Notes under the pieces: model-generated
What the model was told of the DNA's origin: nothing
The model's database searches: none
The model's input: only the letters and a program-made list of their open reading frames with translations
Translations under genes and position numbers: made by a program
Part shown: piece after piece, positions 12,129 to 23,837 of the stretch
How the letters are laid out: each line of letters begins with the position of its first letter
How positions within the stretch are numbered: position 1 is the stretch's first letter
Source of the DNA: Pseudocercospora fijiensis CIRAD86
Taxonomy: Eukaryota; Ascomycota; Dothideomycetes; Mycosphaerellales; Mycosphaerellaceae
Assembly: GCF_000340215.1 (NCBI RefSeq)
Contig: NW_006921545.1
Span: 525,522 to 589,521 of the forward strand
Length of the DNA stretch: 64,000 nt
Reading direction: 5' to 3'

Positions 12129-12145
12129 GGGTAGATCGAATACTA
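12129..12145 (-). promoter_or_regulatory. Gypsy-1 A primer binding site
   Basis: On the minus strand the internal region begins directly at the LTR edge with tagtattcgatctaccc. Read with the RIP change reversed at base 2 it starts TGG, as expected for pairing with the CCA end of a tRNA. The same 17-mer follows the LTR in copies B (31442-31458) and C (43433-43449, with tccg for ttcg). I could not name the tRNA. Confidence 0.7.
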
Positions 12146-12342
12146 TATAATAGAGGTTATATTAGTAGGTAGATAGGGTAGTAGTAGGTATAAGTAGTAT
12201 TTGATAAGGATCTAGGAGGAGAAGGAGGAAGGTAGGCTAGTTAGCCTAACGCTAAGCGCTAAGCCGTACCTAAGGTACTAAGACCCTAGCTTTACTCGGT
12301 CTAGTTATATACTAATTACGTATAGCCTCTGTAGCCCTAATA
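12146..12342 (-). repeat. Gypsy-1 A 5' LTR, 197 bp
   Basis: This is the complete LTR: it is the same length as both LTRs of copy C and as the copy B LTR once its insertion is removed. Read on the minus strand, it begins tattaggg (TG changed to TA) and ends at tata next to the primer binding site. Confidence 0.92.
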
Positions 12343-14260
12343 ATAAGGCGCCGAGTAAGCCCTTACTAGAGAAAGCTAAGATCGATATAGAAGCTACTAT
12401 TAACGAGATGTTTAATTAGGTATACCTATAAGACTCTATAAAGCACTTTATTAAAGAATAGAAGGACTACTAAAGCAAAGGTCGAGTGTCTACCTTTATA
12501 CGCTAGAGTAAGATCTCCCTAGTAGATTATCGTATCAATCCGAACCGACTAGTAGTTAATAATTGCCTATATATTCTAGCATTTAAGAACCTTCGAATAA
12601 GAGCGATTTATCGCTTCTACGATAGTCCCGTAGTAGGGTACTAGGGCATCGCCCGCACTCTAGAGCTAATCTAACGTAACAACCTATAGTAGCCTAAGAT
12701 ATCGGCAGACGTAGCCGCCTATACTCGAAACTATAAGAGCTATAGACAATCCGCTCCTTTACGCCTTCGGAAGCAAGGTACCCTCCTACCGCTTCTAACC
12801 CCTTCTAAACTATAGAAGCATATTACGATTAACTATATCGTAGAGCTGCCGCTATTAAAGGATAAGTATATTAGTAAGAAAACCTTTAGATATATACTTA
12901 CGGTAACCGACTACCTTACGAAGTAGGTCCGACTTCTACCTATAGATAGTCTCGAAGCCGAGTATACTTCTTAGCTCTTTACGTATTATATCTTTCTACT
13001 ATATAGTTTGCTAGCTGTTATCTTTAGTAATAGAGGCAGCTAGTAGGTTAGTGCCCTTTTTAGCGTCTATACGCAAATCTCAGTATTATATAGAATATAT
13101 CTTCTACCTTCTACCCTAAAACCGATAGTTAATCCGAGCGTACGAATTAAACACTCGAGTAGTACTTGCGCGTCTTCTATAGTTAATAATAGGACGACTA
13201 GGCGTTCTAGCTACTAATAGCCGAATTTGCGCTTAATAACTACGTCGCCGCTAGTACCGGTATAACGCCTTTCTTCGCTAATACCGGCCGATACCCGCGG
13301 ATAGACTTTAAATTAGACTTACTAAAACCTATAGTTACTAAGGAACGGATACTAGATACCGAAGCCGCTAATGCCTTCGCGTAGAGAATACGCGCGATCT
13401 TAGAAGAATATCGAGCGGCTTATACCCTAACGTAGATAAAGAATACTAACTCCGCTAACCGTAAGCGATCGCCTTCTCCTAATTATAATATTAACTAGGT
13501 AAAGACAAAGTATAGCTCGATATACGGAACCTTAAGACTAACCGTCCTAGTAAGAAACTAAGTTATAGATACCTCGGACCGTTCGACGTTAAGAAGCGCG
13601 TCGGACGTAGATTATATAAGTTAATTCTACCGGAGTCTATAAAGCGCGTCTACCCGGTCTTCTATACTAGTATACTACGACTAGCGCCTAACGACAGTCT
13701 GCCTAGATAAGAGCTAATTAATAACCTACCTCCTATAGTAGTTGTAAGGGAAGGAAATAATAAAGAAGAGTAGGAGCTAATATAGATTTACGGCTTACGT
13801 AAGATCGATAGAGAGGTATAGTATAAGGCTAAGTAGAAGAATAGTAACGAGACTAAACAGCACTAGAGTAACTTCCTACTAGGTGCTAAGGAGTTAGTAG
13901 CTAAGTACTATACCCGCTATCCGCGTAGAGCGAAACCTAATATAGCGAAGGACTTACTACCGTTAAAGCAGTACGGACTATTAGTAATACAAAAGGGCTA
14001 TGCTTCTCTACTATAAATTACTAGAGTAAATGCTAGTCTCTAACCCTAAGAAGACTCGCTACCGAGTAGTTAAGACAGAAACCGGCTCTTTATCCGCTAG
14101 CTTATACCCGCCGTTATAGACTAACTACTATCGCGTATAGCGCCGCTAGTACAATAAAGTAGGAATAAGGATATAATTATAAAACCTAGATATAAAGAAA
14201 GCATAGATATAGAGTATAAGGTAGCCTGTTTATATAGCACTAAGTCGTCGTAGGAGCTCC
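12343..14260 (+). pseudogene. Gypsy-4 integrase and chromodomain (plus strand, 5' truncated)
   Basis: The plus-strand frame, read through stops, contains an H2C2-type zinc module (about 12.59-12.76 kb: GYWGIARTLELI, then RNYKSYRQSAP, where the two Cys have become Tyr). An integrase core follows: INYIVELP at about 12.83 kb, the first Asp now Asn, then VTDYLTK and VIFSNRGS with the second Asp also Asn. Next come the C-terminal block (FDVKKRVG, YPVFYTSIL) and a chromodomain-like tail (DREV, YKAK) around 13.8 kb. Gag, protease and RT are missing, so only the 3' third of a chromovirus survives, in the opposite direction to Gypsy-1. Confidence 0.82.
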
Positions 14261-14430
14261 TTATTAAAGGAGGGGAGTAATGTTACGAGTTAACGGTTCT
14301 AGACCTCGGTTAATACCTTAGGTATTAACTCTTAGCGCTACGATACTTCCTCGCACGCTTCCTTAGACCTCTTCGTAGACTCGTATTACGACCTCGTCTT
14401 TTATACTACTATCCGCCTCTTACTATATAA
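14261..14430 (+). repeat. Gypsy-4 polypurine tract and 3' LTR start
   Basis: The purine run aaaggaggggag (about 14266-14277) precedes tgttacgagttaacgg at 14281, the canonical TG start of an LTR. Only about 150 bp of this LTR remain before Gypsy-1 B sequence takes over near 14430. Because no second copy is in the window, LTR length and end are unknown. Confidence 0.7.
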
Positions 14431-16934
14431 TATCCGATACTTTAGTATTCCTACGACCGACTATAGCTCTTTACTATTAGCTAAGACTTCTTCTAACTTA
14501 GTAGGCGCTTCGTCGCCTTCGTACTAGTAGTATAGCTTAAGAAGGGATACGTAGAAGGTATTATAGATAGTATAATAAGGAGGAAGCTATAACTAATAGG
14601 CCTATACGGAGGAGCCCTTAACTTCTCGAATACGGAATAGGCTAATATATCTTAGTACGAGCTTAGGCCTTGTTTTGCTATTAGGTAATAAGTATTTACG
14701 GATACGGAGGTTCTTTATACTAAGTATAACTATATCGCCTTGCTTAAAGGTTATTAGTATATAGCGCTTATCGTAGTAGGTCTTTTAGCATTCTTAAGCC
14801 TTTATTAGCTTCTTAGCTATCTTAGTATACATTTCCCGTATCTTCTAAACGCGTTCTATTGCCGCTAGTGTCTCTAGCACTTAACGCGCTTCCCTTTCCT
14901 TACGCTCGGCCTCGAGCGTTAGTAGGTCTTATAGTAAGGTAGCGTTTTAGCCTATTATAGCTATATAGGGTAAAGCCTTAGTTAATAAGTATACGCTATT
15001 GTTATATACGAATTCTGTAGGTTATAGTAGGTTAACCTAGTCTTTAGGGTTCTTATTAATATAGCTGCGTAGGTACTACTATAGGGTAGTATTCTGCCTC
15101 TCTATTTAACCGTTAGTCTATAGATAGAAGGCTATTAATAGCCGATACTTTAGTCTTAGCTATAGGCATATCTCGCTCTAATAGTATAATATTAGTATCG
15201 ATCTACAATTAGATACTATCCCCTTAGGAGTCCCCTAATAGGTATAGAAGATATTATTCTATAGCGCTTCTACTATATTAATATTAGTCTAATCCTTACG
15301 CGCCGGTATATATCGAGCGCCTTTAGTAAATCGATCTACTATAATAAGGATAGTATTATATATATCCTTACTACCCCTACGCTTAGTAGGAGGAAGGCCT
15401 ATAATAAAGTCTATTATAAGCTCTACGAATAGCTTCCTAGGAACAGGAAGTAAAGACAACTCGCTAAATAGCAAGTGCTTTAGTGCTTTAATACGCTAGT
15501 ATACTATATAGGTCTGTACGTATTCTTTTCTATACTACTTACTATTTAGCTAGTAGTATATACGCGATAGTAGCTCGTACGACCTCTCTATACTATAGTA
15601 ACTAGCAAGCTTACTACTATAGTGCCGCTTTCAAAGCTCTTGTCTAATCGATTGCTTAGCGGAAATATAGTATCTACCCTTAAACTTTAAGTAACCCTTA
15701 TTATCGATCGACTAGTTACTCTTACTAGATCGAGTCGTTCGCCTACTTATAAGATTATTAATACGTTCGATAGCAAAGGCGTCCCTCTACTAAGCCCGTA
15801 ATTGCTTATCTATAAACGATTAACTATCCCTATTTATAAGGTTATTTAATAGTACCCTCGCTATTAAACGAGGTACGTATTATATATATCTAATAGTACT
15901 AGTAGCCGGAATAACTATAACCTCTTCTATAGTACTATCGCTATAGAGACTAATATCTTTAATCGAGTCGTTATAGCTCGAGCGATCTACGTCCTTTCTA
16001 ACGTATACTAGAAGAACGATAACTCCGCTATAGTATTTGTTACTACTACGGAGTCCGGAAGTCCGCTTATCCTACGCTTACTTATTAATAATACAGGCTA
16101 TAGCAATCTTATACTATAGGGTTAGAAACAATAAATTAATATACTAAGCCTCGCTATCGTAATTAGGTCGCCTCGATAGGGTATTAGTAGGGTTACTTAC
16201 GCCTAGCCGATATAATATATTAAGATCGAACCCGGCGAAGTAGACGGCCTATCTAGCCTATCGACCTATAACCCTTATAACCTTAGTAATACTACGTAGG
16301 TTATTATAGTCTATATAGACCTAAATTGTATGCTAAGTACTATCGAGATAGTAACCCTAATGCTTAAAGGCTTCTACGATTACTAAGAGCTCTTACTCGT
16401 AGGTGTCGTAGCGACGCTCTACGTCGATTATCTTTCGTAAAAAGAAGGCGATTAGGTACTAATAGGTGTTTTTAGCTTGCTATAATATAATAGCTAATAT
16501 AGCGAACTATAAAGCGTTAGTCTTAATACGGATCTACTTACTTAGTATAAAATAGTATAATAAAGGAACTTTAGTAAAGCGTTACTTTAGGCCGTTAAAA
16601 GCGGCTTATGTCTTGTTAGTCTATTTAAACTCTCTAGAAGGGTTAGCCTTAGTCTTAGTAAGCTTAGTTAATAGTATTTCCTACCTCGAATAGCCCTTAA
16701 TAAATCGACGGTAAAAGTTAGTAAAACCTAGAAATAATTAGAGTTCTTTAACGCTAGTAGGGGTTAGCTATTTAGTAATAGTCTTAACTCGATTAGGATT
16801 AGCCTTAAGACTATTAGTTAATACGCGGAAGCTAAGGAAGGATACCTCCTTAGTAGTAAAGGTATATTTAGAAGGCTTATAATACAAGCTATAGGTTCTT
16901 AGGCAATCGAGTACCTTATAGACTATAGCCTAGT
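14431..16934 (-). pseudogene. Gypsy-1 B integrase, RNase H and RT C-terminal part
   Basis: On the minus strand this covers the end of reverse transcriptase (just below the Gypsy-2 junction), RNase H (about 16.6-16.1 kb) and integrase (about 15.9-14.6 kb). The clearest segment is a short open frame at 15289-15474 reading IIDFIIGLPPTKRRGSKD and then ILIIVDRFTKGARYIP, which is the DDE integrase core with its first Asp intact. The frame ends in a partial chromodomain at the 14430 breakpoint. Stops are present in every other part. Confidence 0.85.
16930..16934. repeat. Target site duplication ctagt of Gypsy-2 (left)
   Basis: ctagt precedes the left LTR and recurs at 23833-23837 directly after the right LTR. 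Five bases is the standard Ty3/Gypsy duplication length. Confidence 0.93.
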
Positions 16935-17280
16935 TGTTACGGATCTAATTAGTTAGAGTCCTTATATAATCTTAGAGCGACGCTAAGACTAGCGGGCTAA
17001 GCTGTCGCTCTATCTTACTAAGAGCGATAGGAGCGGTCGAGAGCGATAGCGTCGCTTACGTCGCTTACGACTATAGACAAGATGTCTCCTTTGTATTTAG
17101 GAACGCCGGAATGCCCTTATAGCTCGAGGCGTTTAACTTATGTTACCTACTTACTAATTGGAATTACCTTTGTACTAATTATTCTGTCTCTGCCTCCCGC
17201 TTGTATTAGCCTCTCTAAAGAAGCCTCGGCTTGCACGTAATAAGAAGTTACCTAACGATCTGTCGCGAGTAACCGTAATA
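16935..17280 (+). repeat. Gypsy-2 5' LTR, 346 bp
   Basis: It starts tgttacggatctaatt and ends ccgtaata, the final CA having become TA. It is the same length as 23487-23832. No TGG-type primer binding site is visible just downstream (ctttaaacgccc), so the priming mode is unclear. Confidence 0.95.
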
Positions 17281-17289
17281 CTTTAAACG

Positions 17290-18400
17290 CCCTTAGGATA
17301 AGTGCCTTATTACAAGTCGGAAGGGGAACTCCCGCCCCTAGCGAGATAGGCAGTACTCGACGTACTACCTCTAGTGTTAGTAGTATACTAGGAACCTATA
17401 CCGGAAACGATTCTCTTAAGATCGGAAAGCTAGACTTTTATTACGGCGACCGAGACAAGTTCGATACCTAGGTTAGCTAGATAGATATGTATTTTATATT
17501 TAACTAGGTTTAAGACAACTTAAAGCTAGTCTTCGTAACGACGTTTATACGAGGCAGGGCTTAGCATTAGGTTAAACCATTTCTTAGGACCTATCTAGAT
17601 AGCAACGGGACCGACTACTCGAATAGAATCTTCGCAAGCTACGAACATCTTAAGCGTACGATAAAGAAGGTCTTCGGATCTTCTAACGAGGTTGCTACCG
17701 CAGTTAGGCTTATCTAACACTTAACTTAGAAGGGGTTATATGCCGATTACGCCGCTAAATTCTAGGAATACGCCTAACTTACGGATTAGGACGACGAAGC
17801 TCTTATAACAATGTATCGGCGAGGTCTTAAGGACAACGTTAAGAACGAGCTTATACGCGACGGTAGAAAAATAGATAATATAGGAACATTAGTTAAGGTT
17901 ACGATTGATCTCGACGATAGGCTCTACGAACGAGCTTTAGAACAACGCTACGATTCTAAGACTTCTAGAAAAGCTAGTTATACTCCTAGATACGATAATA
18001 GACGAAACTATAGTACCTACGATAAACCAAAGGGGAACAACTACTATAGCGCGTAACTAATAGAGCTAGACGCTACTTAGAAGGGTCGAATATTTAAAGG
18101 AAAAAAGGGCAAGAGTTCGCCTAAGAAAGCAGGAAGATTAACTTGCTATATATATAGTAAGGAAGGCTATATAGTACGGAACTGCCGCGGTAAGAATATA
18201 GTGCGACGCGAACAGTTTAATATAATATAACGAAAGGACTCGGGCAGAGGAAGCTACCGAATAATAGTAGGGCTATACTCTATTAATAATGCGCCGAGGA
18301 CCTACGTAGAGGTCGTAAAGAAAGATCTATAATAAATCTATATAATAGCACGACGACAAGAACCTATATATAGAACCCTTTACTAGAGATTCTATTACGA
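17290..18400 (+). pseudogene. Gypsy-2 gag
   Basis: The plus-strand frame read through stops gives a retrotransposon capsid domain: KLDFYYGDRDKFDTW near 17.43 kb, then LKLVFVTTFIRGRA, then WVKP-like and LTEYADYA-type segments. An open 81-codon stretch (17811-18056) encodes the end of the capsid (MYRRGLKDNVKNELIRDGR) and a basic linker. The zinc knuckle at about 18149-18190 reads CYIYSKEGYIVRNC, with the second Cys and the His changed to Tyr. Gag packages the RNA into virus-like particles. The start codon is uncertain. Confidence 0.87.
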
Positions 18401-21400
18401 CGACTAATGCTAAATTTATTATTCTGCTAAGATAGATACAGGATTTTTTCCTTAGAATAGGCGACTTGTACGAGAAGATGCGAAATCCTAGTTAGAAGAA
18501 GAAACGATTAATAAATCTTGCTTAGATACCGACGACAAAGAGAACCGAGATCCGGAAGCTTTATTCCCTCCCGAGGAGGAGTTAGGAGCTATCCTAGAAG
18601 TACCGGAGTCCCCTTAGTAAGAGAAGGAACAGTAAGAAGATTTAGAGGAAAGTCTAGATACCGAGGAAGAAACTACGAATAAAGAAAGTAAAGACGAATT
18701 CGGGATTAACGACGATACGATCCTTACGTTTATAATAGATACACCGATAGCAGCGCGAATAATCGCCTTATATCTAGTACGCAAATACGAGGAAATGTTT
18801 CTAAAGGTTAACGGATAATAGAAGGTCGATCCTATCTAATTTAATTATTTCTAGATAAGCTTACGGGCAAAATTCTAGAATCACCCCCGGATACCGATAG
18901 ACTATACGTATTACAACTTTATTATAGAGCGAGTACCGATAGGAAGTATAATTACGCCCTACGGATACGTCCTACCCGATAAAAGGACGATTATTACTTA
19001 AGATATACGTTAGACGGTTTAGCGACTAAATTAGCAATACTAAAAGGCTACAGTAGCGCAAGGACGAAATGTACACAACGATACCCTCGAAGAAAAGTTA
19101 TATACCGAAGAAGTACGAACGGTAGGACTACGGATCCGTAGCTAGTTAGAACAACGTTAGGCTAATAACTAGTCGGGAAACGGACTAACTCTCTAGATTA
19201 GAGCGTTCTAAGAGAGTTCCTTAATAGCGAAAGCGCTTAAGCATTAACAGCAGTCTTCCGTATAAAAGTTATCGTTAACGGGCACTCGACGAGTATATTA
19301 ATAGATTCCGGAGCGAGCGGGAACTTTGCCTCCGAATTATTCGTTAAAAGCCGAGGGATCGCAACCCGAAGTAGAAGAGAAGGAGCGTATAAACTTATAG
19401 CAGTAGATAGGTTACCGCTACCTAGTATAGAACGAGAGACGATACCGTTACTACTAGGTATCTAATAGTACTACGAGGAAATTGTCTTAGATATTACTAA
19501 TATAGCTAGTTATAATATTGTACTAGGTATACCTTAGTTAAGAAAGCATAACCTAGTCGTAGACTAGAGAAGAGAAGTACTTATATTTAAGGAATGCGAC
19601 TGTATAATCGGCATTTAACCTATATAGCGGTAGCGTTCGTAGGCAGATAAGATTAATAAACGTAGGGCGGCTCGTAAGACGTTTGCGTCGATAGGAATTA
19701 CGGAGAACTGTATTCAACCTAGATTAATACTACCGTTAGGTTAGGAGGGTTATAATAATAATTACGGGAAGGATAGAAGTTATACGCTATCGAAGAATAA
19801 AACTAGAATCTCGGACCTAGACAATCCTAAAGAGTATAGCAAGTAGAAGCGACTCTTTAAAGAGGAAAGAGGCAAGGCGGCCTTACCTAAACACTAACTA
19901 TAGGATTATAAGATACACTTACAGCCTAGGAAAGAGCCTCTATAGGGACCCTTATACGCAATATCTAAGAAAGAGCTTAAAACCCTAGACAAGTAGCTAA
20001 AAGAGAAACTAGAAAAAGGCTAGATACGGAAGTCGATATCCTCGGTAGCCTTACTAGTAATGTTCGTTCCGAAAGCTAGATTAGACGAAGGACGGCTAGT
20101 AGTCGATTTTAGACGACTTAACGATATTACGATTAAAAATCGGTACCCGTTACCGAACATCGAAGAAATGCAAGACCGATTAACTAGATTAGACTAGTAT
20201 ACGAAGATTAACCTACGCGACGCGTTTTACGCAATACGTATAGTAGCTAGATACGAGTAGATAATAGCATTCCGAACAAGATACGGGCTTTACGAATTCT
20301 TAGTTATACCTATAGGACTTACAAATGCCCTAGCGTTATATTAAGACCTTATAAACGAAGTCCTCCGAGACCTCCTAGATATATACGTTATCGCATATAC
20401 AGACGACATCTTAGTCTATACTAAGGGAGCTCTCGCGGACTATATACGGATAGTATAGGACGTCTTTAAACGATTTACTTAAGTAGGATTTAAGACTATA
20501 CCTAAGAAATCCGAATTCTATAAGAAAGAAGTTAAGTTCCTAGGATTTATTATTAGCACTATAGGAATCGGGATCGATCTAGAAAAGACTAAGTTAATAT
20601 AGGAATAGCTAACGCCTATATACGTTAAAGACGTACAATTATTCCTAGGATTAGCTAACTATAACAAGAAATTCATCGAGGGCTACTCTAAGACAGCGGC
20701 ACCCCTTACGGAGCTTATAAAGAAAGACAAGAAATAGAACTAGAGTACGAAGGAAGATAAAGCGTTTAGGCAACTAAAGGAGCAATGCGCTTCTATACTA
20801 ACGCTACGATCATTCGATAGGAATAAGGCGGTCTAGATAGAAATAGACGCGTTAGATAGGGCTATAGGAGTATGCCTTACGCAAGAGTATAACGGGAAAC
20901 GATACCCGGTAGCCTATTACTCGAGAAAGATATTACCCGCGGAATAGAACTACGATATCTATAATAAGGAGCTACTTACAATAGTTGCATTACTATAGTA
21001 CTAGCGAGTATACGCGGAAGGAGCACTAAGTCTTACGATTCTTTCTAATTATAAGAATCTGACTTACTTTACTACGACTAAAGTACTAACCCGAAGACAG
21101 GCCCGCTAGTCGGAGCTACTAGGATAGTACAAGTTCGAAATCCGCTATACCCTAGGACGCGAGAACGGACGAGCCGACGTACTAAGCCGCCGTAGCGACT
21201 ATATAGAAGGTTACGAACAAGTGCAGTAATAGATATTAAAGGCAAACTAAGACGGAAGCCTTAGTACTAATATAAAGGAATTTAACTATATTATGCGAAT
21301 TCTTTAGGATATAGAAGAACAGTTCCTAATCGAGTATAGGAAATATTAAGTACCTAAGGAACGAGTTACGGAGTATATACGACAATACTACGACGGACTA

Positions 21401-22640
21401 GAAAAAAGATATCCTAGAATTTCAAAAACAATAGAGCTAGTTAAGCGAAGCTTCGGATTCCTACGTATACGACAACGAGTTCTAGATTATATTAAGAAAT
21501 GTCTACAATGTTAGCGTAACAAGGCTAATAGACACGCTAAATATAGACATATCCAATTTAGGACGCTACTAGATAAACTATAGGACGAAGTTACAATAGA
21601 CTTTATTACGAAACTACTAAAATCTAAGGATCTAGTTATAGGACACAGCTACGATATAATACTTATTATAGTCGATAGGCTTACGAAATATACATACTTT
21701 ATTCCTGCTAACGAAGCAAGTACGGTAGAGCAACTCGGATACCTCGTACTAGATAGACTTGTACGATACTATAGATTTCCAAAGACCTATATTACGGATA
21801 GAGACAAGCTCTTTACGTCAAACTACTAGAAGACGCTTACGGCGACACTTAGAATTAAATACAAGCTATTAACGGTATACTACCTATAGATAGACGGCTA
21901 AATACAAATTAAGAATTAGGCCTTAGAGGTATACTTACGATACTACGTTAACTACGTACAAACCAATTAGGTATCGCTATTGCCTATAGCACAACTTGTA
22001 CTAAACAATCAGCAATCTGAGACTACGAAAGAAACACTATTCTTCGCTAATTTTAGGAAACATCCGTAGCTATTCGGGGAATAGTATTTAAAGCATCTAT
22101 ATACGGATAAAGCGATAGTCGCTTTAGAAGACTTAAAGCAGGTATATAAAGAATTATAGAAGGCAATTGCCGAGTCTTAAGAAAAGATTATAGGAACGTA
22201 TAATACTAAACGAAAAATAGCACCTTAGCTAAAAAAGGGGGATAAGGTCTACCTCCTAATAAAGAATCTAAGAACCCGGAGATCGACTAAGAAACTAGAC
22301 TACGTTAAAGTCGGGCTATTTTTGATTAATAAGCCTAAAGGACTAGTTAATTACCGACTTAAACTACCGGACGACGCAAAAATCTACCTAGTATTCTATA
22401 TCTCTATACTAGAACCTACAGACGCCGAAACACCGTATTAAGAAACATTTTACTTCTAACCTAAGGAAGAAAATAAGTTTAAAGTCGAAAAAATCCTAGA
22501 CTAGCAAGGTTAGAAATACCTTGTTAAATAGAAAGGATACCTATATTTAGAAAACACTTAGGAACTAAAAGAAAACCTACAGAACTGTTAGCAGATAATC
22601 AAAAAATATCAAAACTAGACAAAAAGGAAATAACTAGTAT
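18401..22640 (+). pseudogene. Gypsy-2 pol: protease, RT, RNase H, integrase, chromodomain
   Basis: After an acidic linker (about 18.46-18.72 kb) the retropepsin site DSGAS lies at 19304-19318. Reverse transcriptase runs from about 20.03 kb (FVPKARLDEGRLVVDFRRLN) to YTDDILVY at 20396-20419, both Asp intact. RNase H follows near 20.84 kb (IEIDALDRAIGV). Integrase begins with a zinc module keeping KCLQC (about 21.50 kb), then IDFITKLL and YITDRDKLF. A chromodomain lies at about 22478-22620 (KVEKILD, KYLVK, KGY, ELKENLQN). Stops replace Trp and Gln, for example in the chromodomain aromatic positions, so the polyprotein cannot be made. Confidence 0.92.
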
Positions 22641-22837
22641 AGGAATTAAACCTACGACCTCTTAGACCCTATCGATTATAGCGCCTTAGAGTTCTTAACG
22701 ACCTAGGGCAGTATAGCTCGAGGAGCGGGGACTCTAATAGCGTACCTAGCAACTATGTCTTTTGTAGCTAAGAATTACACTACTAGACTAACTAGCTAGA
22801 AGATAAAATAGATAGGAAATACTAAAAATACATACCT

Positions 22838-23475
22838 TTAGGACACTAGATTCTCGGTACTCCTACTAGGGATTTTAGAGACAGGCTAGGATATCCTATC
22901 TAGACGACTCTAGTTATAAGGAGACATCTATAATCGGCTATCTAAGGGAAACGGCTCGTTAGTAGGTAACGAGAATAATATCGGCTCTGTAGGCGAAGAG
23001 CCTAGCTCTCTTTCGAGCTCCTCTGCCTATTAAATAGAGGCTTCCTCTGCCTTAAGAGCTTATGTCTCCCGATTTTCCTTTATACGTAGCGACTTACGTA
23101 AGCGGCGGACCTTTGTACGGTACTCGAAGAGTTTCCGCGTAAAAAGGTCCTCCTTCTCTTCGGCCGCCTTAAGATCTTTAGCTATCTTTAGGCGCGCTTT
23201 CCGGATTTTTTTATACTCTATACGAGTAACTTGTATATTATAGGACTAGCCGTATAGGGCGCACTCGGAGTAGCGACCGGAGCGAAGATCGACCTTATAG
23301 GATTTACCGGCCTATTCGTAATAAAAGTAGCGGATCGGCATTTCGAGGCAGTCGGCGAGGATATTGTTTACGATATTTTCCTTACGCTAGCGAGAAGACA
23401 AGTCCTTCGATAACTTTAGTATAATAAAGAAGTTAGAATTAGAAAGTTCCGGAATAAGGGACTATTCCGCTTAAG
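22838..23475 (-). pseudogene. Antisense frame at Gypsy-2 3' end: Cys-rich motif plus coiled coil
   Basis: On the strand opposite to gag-pol, between the chromodomain and the polypurine tract, a frame of about 210 codons can be followed with few stops. It contains an N-terminal stretch (ELSNSNFFIILKLSKDLSSR), then a Cys-rich motif in which most Cys have become Tyr (RYFYYE, KSYKVDLRSGRYSECALYG, SYNIQ). A long charged helix follows (KKIRKARLKIAKDLKAAEEK, then TRKLFEYRTKVRRLRKS). From memory, repeat-associated hypothetical proteins with a GRCSEC-type motif and a coiled coil are common in fungal genomes. Its function is unknown. The start is not resolved. Confidence 0.6.
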
Positions 23476-23486
23476 GAGGGGGATAG
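23473..23486 (+). promoter_or_regulatory. Gypsy-2 polypurine tract
   Basis: The run aaggagggggatag lies directly before the 3' LTR and is the expected primer for plus-strand DNA synthesis. Confidence 0.85.
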
Positions 23487-23832
23487 TGTTACGGATCTGA
23501 TTAGTTAGAGTCCTTATATAATCTTAGAGCGACGCTAAGACTAGCGGGCTAAGCTGTCGCTCTATCTTACTAAGAGCGATAGGAGCGGTCGAGAGCGATA
23601 GCGTCGCTTACGTCGCTTACGACTATAGACAAGATGTCTCCTTTGTATTTAGGAACGCCGGAATGCCCTTACAGCTCGAGGCGTTTAACTTATGTTACCT
23701 ACTTACTAATTAGAATTACCTTTGTACCAATTATTCTATCTCTGCCTCCCGCTTATATTAGCCTCTCTAAAGAAGCCTCGGCTTGCACGTAATAAGAAGT
23801 CACCTAACGATCTATCGCGAGTAACCGTAACA
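23487..23832 (+). repeat. Gypsy-2 3' LTR, 346 bp
   Basis: It starts tgttacggatctgatt and ends ccgtaaca, keeping the canonical TG and CA ends. It is followed by the ctagt duplication at 23833-23837. Confidence 0.95.
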
Positions 23833-23837
23833 CTAGT

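Larger units (their letters stand above)
395..12342 (-). mobile_element. Gypsy-1 copy A, Ty3/Gypsy chromovirus
   Basis: This is a minus-strand LTR retrotransposon bounded by a truncated LTR (395-532) and a full 197-bp LTR (12146-12342). Removing the LINE insertion and its duplicated target (3359-8246) leaves about 7.06 kb, which agrees with the 7,111-bp intact copy C. The order on the minus strand is LTR, primer binding site, gag, protease, reverse transcriptase, RNase H, integrase, chromodomain, polypurine tract, LTR. Presence of the chromodomain after integrase places it in the chromovirus branch. Stops occur throughout and the RT motif reads YLDN, so it is dead. The target duplication cannot be checked because the left LTR end is lost. 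Confidence 0.92.
16935..23832 (+). mobile_element. Gypsy-2, complete Ty3/Gypsy chromovirus
   Basis: This 6,898-bp element has two 346-bp LTRs starting tgttacgg and ending taata or taaca, and a 5-bp target duplication. It interrupts the reverse transcriptase of Gypsy-1 B about 40 bp from its YLDN box. On the plus strand it carries gag, protease, RT, RNase H, integrase and a chromodomain, followed by an antisense frame and a polypurine tract. The LTRs differ at nine sites, all C/T or G/A in CpA/TpG context, so they were near-identical before RIP. Catalytic boxes DSGAS and YTDD are intact, but stops are frequent. Confidence 0.95.
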
